In this document: positions 1 to 10,628 of the stretch, in pieces | Numbering within the stretch: the first letter of the stretch is position 1 | How the letters are laid out: every line of letters starts with the position of its first letter | DNA from: Excoecaria cochinchinensis | Taxonomy: Eukaryota; Streptophyta; Magnoliopsida; Malpighiales; Euphorbiaceae | Assembly (NCBI GenBank): GCA_947683425.1 | Contig: CANTUQ010000043.1 | Span: forward strand, 11,952,501 to 12,016,500 | DNA: 64,000 nucleotides | Direction: 5' to 3' | Program-made: the position numbers and the translations under genes | The notes under the pieces: generated by a model | What the model was told of the DNA's origin: nothing | Database searches by the model: none | Seen by the model: only the letters and a program-made list of their open reading frames with translations

Positions 1-1796
1 TACTAAACTCAAGTAATAGCCTGAATATTCGTTAATTAGTGGATACGGGTACTAATGATACTGATAGGACACAGTATCCCAAGCATATGGAGATATGAGT
101 CTCAAAACATGTTATAATCATGTATACCCGAAGGTATACCGGAGACCGAGGCCTCAAACAGCTTATATGACCCAAACGGGGTCCACATGTAACAAATGAC
201 ATATAGCAGCTGCACTCACACTCTGACCCTGGATAAGCGCTTATATATCCACTAACTATGACTACAAGGCTCAAAGGCACTAATAAAACAATAAATACAT
301 ATATCCATTTCTTTTCACTATAAAGGTATAAACTAACAAAGTATTCAAGTAACTTAACCACACATATACATAGATCAGAAATAAAGTCATATAAATCATT
401 CACAGGTAAAATCGACATACCACCCTCAAATGGATAACTCATACATATATACCATTTAACATGCTATGAAAACTTATTTAGATATGTTAACCCATTTATG
501 AAAGTCAATATTCTATATAAGTAACATTTGAGAATGTAAAAAGGAGAAAACTTTACATGTTGAAGATACCTCACGGTGGTAACCAAAGTGGTTGCCACTG
601 TGACATGCATATCACTCAAAACAGAATGCAAGACTGTGATACCTCACGATGGCAACCAAAGTGGTTGTCACCGTGACATACCCAAACAGGCGGCCATAAT
701 GCAATTCTAACCTACCTCACGGTGGCAACCAACTTGGTTGTCACCGTGACCTATGTAAAATTTCAATTCTACAGAACCCAAACATATAACCAAGCCTTTC
801 CAAACCTCCACAACCCTAAAATCATACATAGATCATTCATTCCTATATCATATCTTTAACATAAACCATAATGAACTCATAACCATGCTGCAATTATCAT
901 GCTTATAACAACAACATTCAATTACACAACAAGTACACAAATCACTTATGCATAATCATATACAAAAACACACAACCAAAAAGAATATATAACTCAAATC
1001 ATGATCCAAAAGATGGTGTAAAAACACTCCCAAACATATAACCAAGAAAACTCCCAAATCTGAAATGGAGCTCAAATCTTCACTTGCTTTAGTCAACAAC
1101 TTTTCCTTTCCCTCTATCCTTTCTCTTTTCTTCAGCTTCTTGCAACCAAACAAAACAATAACTCCATTAACTCAAGAACATAACCTTTAAAAACACATTC
1201 AATCCTGTAAAATGAGAAGAAGAATAATAATACCCAAAGCAAAACAGCCACTTACCTCTTTTAGAACCTTCAAAGCTCAAACCCTAGACCAAAGGTGGAA
1301 GAAAACCCACATGAAAGGAAGAGAGAGCAGAAATGTAGATGGGAAAGTGAGAGAGAGAGGCGTGGGAAAGGGAAGGCAACACTCCAAATGGCTTCTACGA
1401 GAAGCTACTCTCTCCTTCCCTCTCTCTTCTCCTTTCAAATCCCATTCAATGCTCCCACCAACCATTACACATGTCACTCCACTATTGGTCCCTTAATCTC
1501 ATCTTTGACTAACAATCCATGGCACCAAACTCAACTCACACCATATAACCTCCAATAAATCACTTTTACATCCAAGTTACCATGCACAAATACCACTAGA
1601 TTATGCCAAAACTAAAAGTACCCTACATCCATACATCACATATATACCATATAATTCCTTCAATTAACTTAACTAATTAATTCCTTGTAAAAAAAAATCC
1701 TTATTATCCAAATTTTCTTTTGCTAGCATTACCGAACGCTCTAAATATTCCGACTTACCATGCAGATTTCGATTAGGCCTATTTTGGGTTGTTACA
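1..1796 (-). repeat. Tekay-type LTR, left part outside window (LTR-1)
   Basis: AT-rich LTR whose right end reads ggttgttaca, the inverted TG start of a minus-strand LTR. It is followed by gaaaa (1797-1801). The uninterrupted homologous site near 14325-14345 shows the older sequence runs straight through this point, so the LTR end is an insertion boundary. The arrangement (tatccac motif near 250, inverted-repeat cluster near 570-750, AT-rich tail) matches the LTRs of Tek-A and Tek-B, but the sequence is a different family. A TATA-like tatatag on the minus strand lies at 513-519. ORFs inside it are not gene-like. Whether this is a solo LTR or part of a full element cannot be seen, because the rest lies outside the window. 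Confidence 0.8.
560..755. repeat. Three GC-rich inverted repeats in LTR-1
   Basis: Three copies of a near-perfect 33-34-bp inverted repeat lie at about 571-604, 644-676 and 717-749. Each has the form tcacggtggcaacc, a 4-6-base centre, then the mirror ggttgtcaccgtga. The surrounding LTR is AT-rich, so the cluster stands out. It lies about 50 bases upstream of a TATA-like box in the minus orientation, which would place it in U3. Confidence 0.85.
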
Positions 1797-2469
1797 GAAA
1801 AGCTAGTGTGAAAATCCACGAGGGACACATTACCTTCTAAAATAATGACGTACTTGGAGTAATAAGGGGCTCCCGGAGAAGGTAGTAAAAGACTCAGCAT
1901 GGACAGAATCCAAGCCCATAATGGTCTCGAAGTGGGAAAGGGCTTAGCCCACAATGAAAATCATCCCCAATCCCGAATAAACAAAGATCACCGGTAAACT
2001 CCTCTGAAGTCACAGTCAGATACCTCATGAGATAAAACAGGAAAATGACACCCATATGGAATGGGGGAACATCAGAGAAGTCCTCCAATGCCTCAATCAG
2101 TGGCTCTAAAGCAAAAGCAGAACCCTGAGGGATCAATAGGGTGGCATCAGAAGAAGGAATGCTCAAGGCCAGTGCAATGTCCCGGGAATGAATCAGGCCA
2201 CAAGGGGGAATACAGGGTAAGGCACTAGGAGGATACCAGGCCCCAATGATGGCAGCAAACTCTTCAAGCAAGGGGCATAGTTCCTGATAAGTGAATCTGA
2301 AGACATGAAAATAGGGGTCCTAGAAGAAGACTACAGCTAGAAGGAGGTTGTGATCTATCCTAACTCTTCTCATGAATCTCAAGCCAGAAACTGGAGAAAG
2401 GGCGATGTTTTCCCAAGTTCGAGGGTTATCCAGAACTCAGTGCATCTTGGTGATAACAGACACAGTCAT
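1797..2469 (-). pseudogene. Antisense extra gene of Tat-L (DUF7745/PMD-like), truncated
   Basis: Reading from an ATG near 2469 on the minus strand, the frame contains NPRTW, then DPYFHVFRFTYQELCPLLEE and FAAIIGAWYPPSALPC, followed by LEPLIEALEDFSDVPP and FLFYLMRYLTVTSEE. The pattern 'DP-HVFRF-ELCP-EEF' is typical of the DUF7745-type domain common in plant Tat/Ogre-like elements and related to plant mobile domains; this family call is from memory. There are in-frame stops after residues 10 and about 50, and the 3' half is missing because LTR-1 inserted near the intron. Compared with the Tat-R copy at 13850 it keeps roughly 70 extra N-terminal residues. It is antisense to the element. Function unknown. 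Confidence 0.6.
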
Positions 2470-2599
2470 TTCCCAAGTGTTGTAGCTGAGAAATTAAAAT
2501 TGACAAAGAAATTAAAGTAAAGAAGAAAAGAGAGAAAAACCTAAAAAATAAGCTTTGGCTGAGACTCGAAGTGTTGAAAGTGCATAAAGTTCAAGGAAA

Positions 2600-2990
2600 A
2601 AAGGGATATTTAAAGGAAAATGCCAGCCGACGGGGTGCCCGTCTGTTGGTATTCCAATGGGAAGCCCGTCGATCAACCTATATGACTCTTGGGAGATCTA
2701 TTTTCTTGCATATTCCATGCATGTCACACTCATAAAATAATTTTTGCATATTTCTATTATCCTCGCAACATGACATAGACCTGACACAGAAATTGTAGCA
2801 AGATATTCAGGGAGTATTTAAGAAAAAAAAAAAGGCAATGCATTTAATGAGCTAATTAATCAATTAATTAGCTAATTAATGAAGGGGGCGAAAACGAAGC
2901 GGAAAACAAAATTTTTAACGACCGACGGGATGCCCGTCACTCGGTGTTCAGACGGGCAGCCTGTCGGTCATGAAAAGGTATAAAAGGATC
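2600..2990. promoter_or_regulatory. Divergent promoter region with inverted-repeat modules (Tat-L)
   Basis: Between the antisense and sense genes are two TATA-like boxes facing outwards: tttaaatat on the minus strand (2606-2614) and tataaaa on the plus strand (2979-2985). Next to each, within about 10-15 bases upstream, are modules built on gacgggNNNcccgtc: 2627-2690 beside the minus box and 2928-2968 beside the plus box. Between them is AT-rich DNA with a repeated taattaat stretch (2848-2880). The homologous region of Tat-R (13360-13720) has the same arrangement. Promoter function is inferred. Confidence 0.55.
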
Positions 2991-3207
2991 GTCCAGCAAT
3001 GCCCCTTCAATTTTCTTTCTTCTTATTCCTTTTCTCTCTCAAAAAATCGACACCCCCTTGCGGTTTTTTGCCCTTTTCTCACTCATTTTTAATCCATTTT
3101 GCGCACCACTTGCACCAAAATGACCCTTGCACCGTCGCACAGCTTTAGGATTACTTTTTTCGCACTTTTGTCAAGTTTTTTTTTTAGTACATTTGGTCAA
3201 ATACCAG

Positions 3208-3734
3208 GTTAGTTTGTCTTATTTTTCTACTCTTTTCTACTACTTTTTTAAGTAATTTGCATGTAAAATGTATGTCTAGTATATTTTAGCAAAATGTAGG
3301 ACTAAATTCTGCCCATTTATGCTTAGCCTTTTGGACTGTATACAAAGCATAGCCATGAGAATATGAATATGCATGGACAAATAAAAATTATGAATGAAAA
3401 AAGAGAACTATGGACTTGGAAACTTGCCCTCGTATAACTCGATTTTAGGACTAGTTTGGACTAAATGAAATGCGTAAATGGCATGCAATAATTGTTGCTT
3501 GGGGCCTGTCCCATTATTCTGTTTTTTTGTGCAGGGAGTTGGGAATATCCTTACCGGGATGTTGCCCAAATATTTAAGATTTTCTGGGTAGGTACATCCT
3601 TACCGGGATGCTGCCGAATCTTTCTGGTAGGCATATTTCAGCCAAAATGCTGTCGGAATTTACAGAATTTTAATCTTATGATCAACTTGCTTGCGGTAAC
3701 AATGAAAGATTAATTTTTCTTCTTTTCTTTTCAG
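3208..3734 (+). other. Putative 5'-leader intron of the Tat-L sense gene
   Basis: A caggttagtttgtc donor-like sequence near 3206 and a pyrimidine-rich tract ending tttcag at 3734 bracket about 530 bases just before the ATG at 3736. Both junctions are conserved in Tat-R (donor near 13170, acceptor near 12570, minus strand). Inside, at 3540-3660, are two to three copies of a unit containing ccttaccgggatg-tgcc; Tat-R has about four copies of the same unit at 12690-12880. Confidence 0.5.
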
Positions 3735-3735
3735 G

Positions 3736-5676
3736 ATGCCTCCGCGACACAACATTCACCACGACTAGGCTGAGCCTCAGGCTCCTATATGGATGAGCGA
3801 TGAGGCCAGGGAGAGATTCCGAGCGTTGGCTCATGTACAGTTCAGAGCCAGCTATTTTGTCTCCAGACCATTCTTGCAGAGTATGGGGATGCTGGAGGAG
3901 GTGGATGCTTTAGTCGCAGCTGCAGGATGGATAGAGTTCTTGTGGCCGTCATTTCAGACTCATCTCGAGGTCATCCGGGAGTTTTTGGCTACCCTCCATT
4001 ACTGGGGATTCTAGAGATCAGACACTAAGGAGGGGGTCATCCAGTTCTGGGTCAGAGGACACCACCACAACATCATGCACTAGAGATTTTCTGAGGCCAT
4101 GGGGCTGCCATATGGGGATGATATCATGATTCCCCAGAGAGATGTTAGGAGACAGCATTAGGAGATGATTGCCATGCCGGGAGTGTCGTATGACCATGAT
4201 ACGGCGAAGAAGAATACAGTGCTCTTGTTGCAGGCACTGAGATATATACACAGAGTGCTCTCCAGTTCTTATTTAGGTCAGGCAGGTAATCTTAGTTCTG
4301 TGAACGGAGCTGAGATCTGGAGCCTAGGGGCGATGGTAGCTGGCCGGCGCCTCAACATTAGCCACAAGATTGTGGCTAATCTAGTCCGAGTCTCACGGGG
4401 AGCAGCCCCTATGGTATGGGTAGGAGGAGTGGTGACCAGATTGCTGCTACACTTGGGAGTCGACGCAGACAGTTTCGGGCCTCCACTGGATGAGAGTGTG
4501 TATGTGGATGCTTCAGCAGCTCTGACCATAGGTATCATTGCATCGGTGGGTGATCGGGCGAAGGAGTATCGGTTGCTATCTATACATGAGACTAGGCATA
4601 TGTTTGGCCTTCCTTCACTCCAGCCGATAGAGGAGGAGCCTCAGATGCAGGAGTAGCCTCCACAGTAGCCGGAGTACTAGGAGCCATAACCCATGTAGAT
4701 GCCCCCACAGCAGTCTCAGCCAAAGGAGGAGCAGCCTCAGACGCCATTTAATATGGGCATTGAGTTCAGCATGGATGAGCTGATAGTCACTCCTCCGGCG
4801 CAGAGGGTTCAGAGCCCTACTCCACCTCCACCATCACGGGTCCAGCGGTCAGTACTCCGAGAGACTGAGAGGTTCCACCCGTATAGGAAATCAGGACACC
4901 TGGGAGCATCTACCTCTATGGTACCTCCCCCAGAGCACAGAGCAGAGCCATCACCTTTCGCTCTATCGCCACCACCTCATCCAACCTAGCCTAACCTCAT
5001 TGCAGCTGTGACCTCTATCCTCACCGCCATGGAGCATCGACAGGAGGAGAGAGACCCAGCCCTCCTTCAGCATCTTGATCGGTATGAGGAGAGGGATTGG
5101 ATCATGTTAGAGCAGTTGGGCAAGCAGGAGAGAGTTATACAGGAGCAGGGGAGGCTCATTGAGGACCTACGGTGGAGTTTGAGTGCCTCCCATGATGCAG
5201 CAGCTCAGAGAGTAGACACAGCTATCCAGATGATGGATGAGTCTGTCAGCGCCCTCAGGTTTCGGATAGAGATTTTGAAGGGTGCTATACCACTTATATC
5301 TGCATCCATCAGGGAGTTCCAGGAGCAGACGGAGACCAGGCTCAAGAACATCAGGGACACGGCTAGGGATCAGACCACAAGACTGTCGAGGGCCTTCATA
5401 GAGCTGGGGGGGATAGTCAGAGATACCTTGGAGTTCATCGGAGTTTACACTCAGCCCTTTCTGGATAGATATGCTCAGGTCCAATTCCAGCAGGCCACCC
5501 CAGCAGCGGGACAGCTAGTATCCACACCAGTCGTCGTCCCTCCGCATTTTCACCCAGAGACCAGACCCTCAGCACCTCCCAGTCGGCCTTCTACTTCTAG
5601 AGCCAGGCCGTCCGCATCTTCATCTCGTAATCAGGAGGAGGACCCAGAGGAGCCCTCAGACTATTTTCCTCTGTAG
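3736..5676 (+). pseudogene. Sense ORF1-like gene of Tat-L (plant transposon/Athila ORF1-like)
   Basis: Read through its stops, the frame gives about 646 residues. The first 300 match the pattern of plant retrotransposon ORF1 proteins (Athila ORF1 or 'putative plant transposon protein' type): RFRALAHVQFRASYFVSRPF, AAGWIEFLWPSFQTHL, REFLATLHY, then IQFWVRG and EAMGLP. A proline-rich linker (about 320-420), a long heptad-rich region (about 425-590) and a Ser/Pro/Glu-rich tail ending DYFPL follow. At least eight in-frame stops are TAG; in five I could align the Tat-R copy and it has CAG. The ATG follows a conserved tttcag acceptor. Its place between pol and the 3' LTR marks it as an extra ORF, not gag. 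Function unknown; the coiled coil suggests self-association. Confidence 0.6.
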
Positions 5677-6741
5677 TGTGTTCAGGGAGTTTATGTTATT
5701 GTACTTGTATACAAAATTTGGATTTTATTAGTGAAATTTCATTTTTGTTAAATTTACATTTCATTATGTATATTTATATTGCTGCTAATATCTTACATGC
5801 ACTTTCCAAATGTTTGATAACACGATAAGTAAGAAAAAGAAAATAAATAATAACATAAAAATTGTTTATGTTTACAAAATGAATTGACTCACAATGAATT
5901 AATAAAATCTCTTATGAACCATAGGAACATAACGCCGCGCCGACCCGAGGATTGTCGATAGTTAAGCACTAGGCTAACCAGATGGTGGTTAGCAAATTAG
6001 ATGCTACGTTATTCAGATGATGGTTGATATGCAGATCGGATGGGGGTCAGCATATCAAAAATCATACCTTACAGATCGGATGGGGGTCAGCAAATCAAAA
6101 ATCACATCTTGCAGATCGAATGGGGGTCAGCAAATCGAAAATCATATCTTACAGATCAGATGGGGGTTAGCAAGATCATGTCGTGCAGGCTTGAAAGCGG
6201 CTGGTAAGGCAAAATACTCAATCACAGACACCGTACAAGTCGAGACAAGGTTAGCGGGATGCATGCGATAGAACAAATCGCAACCGAGTTGTAGTTAGAT
6301 AACACTACCTCTCACAACATCCAGGCACCGTGCAAGCCGAGACGAGGCTAGTGGGGCACACGTGATAGAACAAATCTCAACCGAGTTGTAGTTAGATTAC
6401 ACTACCTCTCATAACATTCAAGCACCGTGCAGGCTGGGATGAGGCCAGCAGTGCACATGCAACAGAACAAATTGCAATCGGGTTGTAGTTGGATAACACT
6501 ACCTCTCACGACAATCAGGCATCGTGCAGGTCGAGACGAGGCCCGCAGAATGAAGGTGGTCGGACGAATCATCAAACGGTTGTGGTAAAGTACACTACAA
6601 TTCTGCAGCAAGGAGTCCCCAGCTTGAACACAACAGCGAAAAGGTAAGGACTGCCTCAGGTATGCATTTCTTCCCTTTCTTCTCTGAATTTTAGCTGATC
6701 TAGACAGTAGTGCACTAGTTTTTCCAAAAATTGGGGGTAAC
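5677..6741 (+). repeat. 3' UTR of Tat-L with two minisatellites and polypurine tract
   Basis: 5677-5950 is AT-rich with nothing recognisable. At about 6031-6185 a 40-bp unit (cagatcggatgggggtcagc plus an A-rich half) is repeated four times. From about 6230 to 6600 a unit of about 95 bases with gagacgaggc and gttgtagttagat is repeated about four times. A purine stretch with ggggg at 6733-6739 immediately precedes the LTR start and is a plausible plus-strand primer. The inverted equivalents in Tat-R lie at 9500-10300. Tat/Ogre-type elements are known for hypervariable tandem repeats in the 3' UTR. Confidence 0.7.
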
Positions 6742-6991
6742 TGTAGACACCAGGTCCTAAGATAGTCCAGATCAGAGTTACCCGATGAAGATATCAATGT
6801 CTGTTTCCAGGCAAATGGATGAAAGTTGTGAGTATTCATTCTCCGATTCTACAAGGATTGAGGATTCTTCTTAGTGATAGGGGAATTCCATACGTCTGGA
6901 AAAGTTCCTATTTTGAAAATCTGGACTTTGCTCCACCGACGGGTATTCCGTCGGTCATAGCGATGCCCGTCGCTCATTCCTAAGAACAGCC
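6742..6991 (+). repeat. Truncated 3' LTR of Tat-L
   Basis: The segment starts tgtagacaccaggtcc and is similar to the start of the Tat-R LTR read from 9379 on the minus strand (tgtagacactgggtcc), with a shared block gttacccgatgaaga. The two diverge after about 150 bases. It ends where the Tat-R LTR begins at 6992. It contains its own module at 6936-6975: accgacgggtattccgtcgg. Confidence 0.65.
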
Positions 6992-9379
6992 TGTGACGAG
7001 CGACGAACCCCAGGGCGCCCCGAAAGCCCGCTTTTAGGGCTTTTGAGAGACGTTCTTTAAAACTTATAAGAGATTACAAGTGCGCCTATATTGGGCAACA
7101 AGGAGGTTTCTTGGAGTTGCCACCCAATAGAACATTGAGAAAGGTCGTCTAGCCTCAGTGAGCCTAAGACAGCGCATATGCATCCATTTTGGGCAAGCCG
7201 GAGATATTTTGGAGGTCCCACCCCAATAGAACTTTGGAGTGATCCTCTAACCTTGTGGAGCCTAGGATTATGCAAATTGGGCCTTTTTGTGGGCAACAAG
7301 AGATATTTGGAGACTCTATCCTAATAGAACATAGAGATAGTCCTCTAACCTCGTTGATCCTAAGACCAGAGTAGGTTCGGGACTTCTCATTTATTCATAC
7401 CTTGGTTAATATTATAACTGATTTTTGAATTTATCATCTCATCCAATTTCTCATTCAATGCAATTAATTAAAGTGCAAGTAATCCATACAAGGAAAGCAG
7501 TAAATGGGTGTAAAATAGAAAATTATGAACATAAATTACAACAAAACTAGGGGCAGAATACAACTCCCACTGTAAATAACGTGCACGTCATACACAAATT
7601 GGGAAATTCATTAAAGATGAAGACATTGGTCCTCGCATGCACATTTATTAAAAACAAGCTTAAAATGACAATTTTATTTAGCTAAAAAATAGGACATTGG
7701 TCCTCAGTTAGTAATGAAAATCCCAATTCAATTACTATAAAATATTTGGCCATTTTATTTTAGCGGGATTAAAATAATATTTACAACGATAATAAATAAA
7801 TATGATAAAAAAGGATAAGGTTGAAGAATGAACTCGGGTGAGGATCCTCAGATCATTGTAATAGCCATCATTTAACAATCCTAGATCCACCAAAAATAGT
7901 CAAATAAAACTCACAAAAAATGGAAACCATGTTAGTGTCAAAATTAAGAGCAAAATAAAATGCTAGAAGTTAAATATCAATAAAAAATGTGAAATAGCCA
8001 TGAAAACCATAGGAGAATAAGTAAAAAAAGAGAAAGAAAAGATTTAGGGGAGAAAAGGCCCAGGGACGGCCCAACACTCGTGACCGACGGGCATCCCTTG
8101 GTTGACCGGCGGGCGAAAGCAATAACCATCGACGGCCTATCGCTCGCATGAGCGACGGCCGTCGGTGGTTTTTCCACCCGTCGGTCACCCCTGATTCTGA
8201 AATTAAAATGGAAAAAAGTCCAAAAATTGATTTTAATATTTAATAAATGAAAATTCTATTTATAAAGTTAGTGTAAAATAATTAAACTGCACAAATGATA
8301 AATCCAGAATGTTTACCCTCGGATTTTACCTTTAAAGGTGAACGTTGAGTGATTTCAGGTCCTCGAGTTCTACAAGGACTGATCCGTGATTGCATGATTT
8401 CAGGAGATTTTTTATTACAAAAATCGTATTTCGAAAATGAATCAAAAAAAGAAAATTATATTTTTCTTTCTCGAACTTTTGACAGCAATTAAATGTCGGG
8501 AATAGCTAAATCGGATAGAAACGAATGGATTCGTTACCTCGAATTAGCTTAATTCGGACATAAAAAATGAGAGAAAGAAGAAATTTTGAAAGAGAATTCT
8601 TTTATAAAATGCGAAAATAAAATCTCTGTGAAAAACTGCTAAGATTTAGTTTTCTTCCAAAATTTCTAACCTCGAATATTTTTTTTTAATGACGTTTTAT
8701 CCCCTATTTATAGAGTTTAGAAAATAATTCAAATAAATTTAAATTTAAGATTTAAATTTGAAAAAGATTTCTAAAATCAAATCAAAACCGAATCGATTTC
8801 CAAAATATTTGCAAAATCAAATCTAATATTCAAAAATATTTGAAAATATTTAGAGGATTTTGATAAGATTTAGAAAATATATGATAAATCTAAGAAATCT
8901 TAACAAAATCCCGTGAAAATAACTGAAAGATCACCGACCGATGGGCGTCTGTGGGCTATCAACGGGCGTCTGTTGGAGGGGTACACTAGGTCTTTTGACA
9001 GGCGGTCCACCCATGAGACTCGAAAGTGAGCGATGCCTGTCTCTCGCGAGGAGCGGGCATCCCTCGAACGAGCGACGGGCACCGTTCAATCGCGAGAGAT
9101 GGGCCCCACTGCCGAGCGATAGCCGGCGCTCGACACGAGAGACGGGTCTCTCGTGCGAGCGACGGGCTTCCCACCACCGACAGGTCTCCCATCGGTTGAC
9201 CAAGATTTCCATTTTCAAAGTTTTGACCATCCGAAACCTCCTGTTACTGAGAAAAATCCTCAATCCTTGTAAAACCGAAAAATGAAAACTCCTGATTTCC
9301 ATCTATTTGTCTGAAAATAGAAGTTAGTCTCTTCATCGGGTAACTCTGATCTGGACTATCTCAGGACCCAGTGTCTACA
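6992..9379 (-). repeat. 3' LTR of Tat-R
   Basis: A 2,388-bp LTR, tgtgac at the low end and tctaca at the high end, so TG...CA on the minus strand. It matches the 5' LTR copy (34977-36965 plus 46359-46553) over its length, with several percent difference by eye. U3 modules with gacggg/cccgtc pairs lie at 8930-9190 and another set at 8076-8190. A TATA box (ctataaataggggat on the minus strand) lies at about 8700-8712. ORFs predicted inside are not supported as genes. Confidence 0.85.
8698..8714 (-). promoter_or_regulatory. TATA box of the Tat-R LTR
   Basis: The minus strand reads ctataaataggggataaaa, a near-consensus plant TATA box, about 670 bases from the LTR start. The 5' LTR copy keeps it as tatataaatagggg near 36690. 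The inverted-repeat modules are 220-490 bases upstream. Transcription start would be expected about 30 bases further down. Confidence 0.6.
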
Positions 9380-10320
9380 GTTGCCCTCAATTTTGGGGAA
9401 ACTAGTACACCAGTGTCTAGACGAGCCAAAATTCAGAAAAGAGAGGAAAAAATGCATACCTGAGGCAGTCCTTACCTTCTCGATGTTGCATGAAAGCTAG
9501 TGATTTCTCATCTCCATCCGGCAAGCCTCGTCTCAGCTTGATCGGTGTTTGAGTGTTCTGGAAGGCAGTGTTATCCAACTGTAACCCATTTGCAATTTGT
9601 TCTATTGTAAATGCACTGCTTACCTCTTTTTGGCTTGCACGGTGTCTGAGTGTTCTGGGAAGTAGTGTTCTCTAACTATAACCCACTTGCGATCTATTCT
9701 ATCGCGTGTGTCCCGCTGGTCTCATCTCGGCTTGCACGTTGTTTGTGAGATGCAGTGTTCTCTAACTATAACCTTTGTTATAATCTATTCTATCGCTGGT
9801 GTCCCACGGGCCTCGTTTTGGCTTACACGGTGTCTGTGAGATGCAATGTTCTCTAACTACAACCTCTGTTGCGATCTGTTCTATCGCTGGTGCCCCGCTG
9901 GCCTCATCTCGGCTTGCACAGTGTCTGTGAGATGCAGTGTTATCTAACCACAATCCCGTTGCAATCCATTCTATCATAGGTGTCCCCTGGCCTCATCTCG
10001 GCTTGCACGGTATCCTCGCTAAACTCGATCCGATCTGCAAGATGCGTGATTGAATATTCTATTTTGCTGGCCTCTTCCGGGCACGACATGATCTTGCTAA
10101 CTCCCATCCAATTTGCAAGACGTGTGATTTTCAATTTTTTGACCCCCGTCTGACCTACAAGGTGCGAGTTTTGATTTGCTAACCCCCATCCGATCTACAA
10201 GACGTGTCTTTTGATTTACTAACCACCATCCGGCTAGCAAGGTATGACTTTTGATTGAATATGATCTGAGCGATGTAGTGTTTGATTTGCTAATCATTAC
10301 TTAATTATCGACCATCCTCG
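9380..10320 (-). repeat. 3' UTR of Tat-R: polypurine tract and minisatellites
   Basis: Next to the LTR the minus strand has ttccccaaaattgagggcaac (plus 9380-9400), a polypurine-type primer. From about 9530 to 10010 an 80-90-bp unit (ctcatctcggcttgcac, gtgtctgtgagatgcagtgtt, tctaac) occurs about six times in degenerate form. From about 10010 to 10280 a 40-bp unit with cccatccgatctacaagac is repeated four to five times. These are the inverted, divergent equivalents of the Tat-L repeats at 6031-6600. 10320-10628 is AT-rich with nothing recognisable. Confidence 0.7.
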
Positions 10321-10628
10321 TGTTGGTTGGAAAATCATGTTCCTTTGTTCATAAAAGATTTTTGTTAATTTATTGTGAGTTGACCTAATTTGTAGATTAA
10401 TAAATATCTTTTATGTTGTCATTCATTTTTCCCCTTTTTTTTATCATATCATCAAATGTTCATCAAGAGGAAGCAAGATAATAACAAGATAAATATACAA
10501 AATGAAATGTAAATTTAACAAAACATAAAATGTGAGTTCCACTAGCAAAATATCAATTTTGTACAATGCATATACAAATATGACAAAATAAAAATTCAAA
10601 ATACAGTCTAACAAGCTCCCTGAATAAG

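Larger units (their letters stand above)
1797..6991 (+). mobile_element. Tat-L: 3' half of a plus-strand Tat-like gypsy element
   Basis: The segment carries, in order, an antisense gene remnant (1797-2469), a divergent promoter region, a sense ORF1-like gene (3736-5676), 3' tandem repeats (6000-6600), a polypurine tract and the first 250 bases of a 3' LTR starting tgtagacacc at 6742. The same order, in mirror orientation, occurs at 9380-14975 in Tat-R, where it sits downstream of integrase. gag and pol of Tat-L are not in the window; LTR-1 interrupts the antisense gene. The 3' LTR is cut off at 6991 by the end of Tat-R, consistent with Tat-R having inserted into it. Confidence 0.7.

Noticed and set aside
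8931..9302. 123-residue frame and its opposite-strand partner at 8941-9285
   Set aside because: Both lie across the U3 modules of the Tat LTR and owe their openness to the palindromic repeats.
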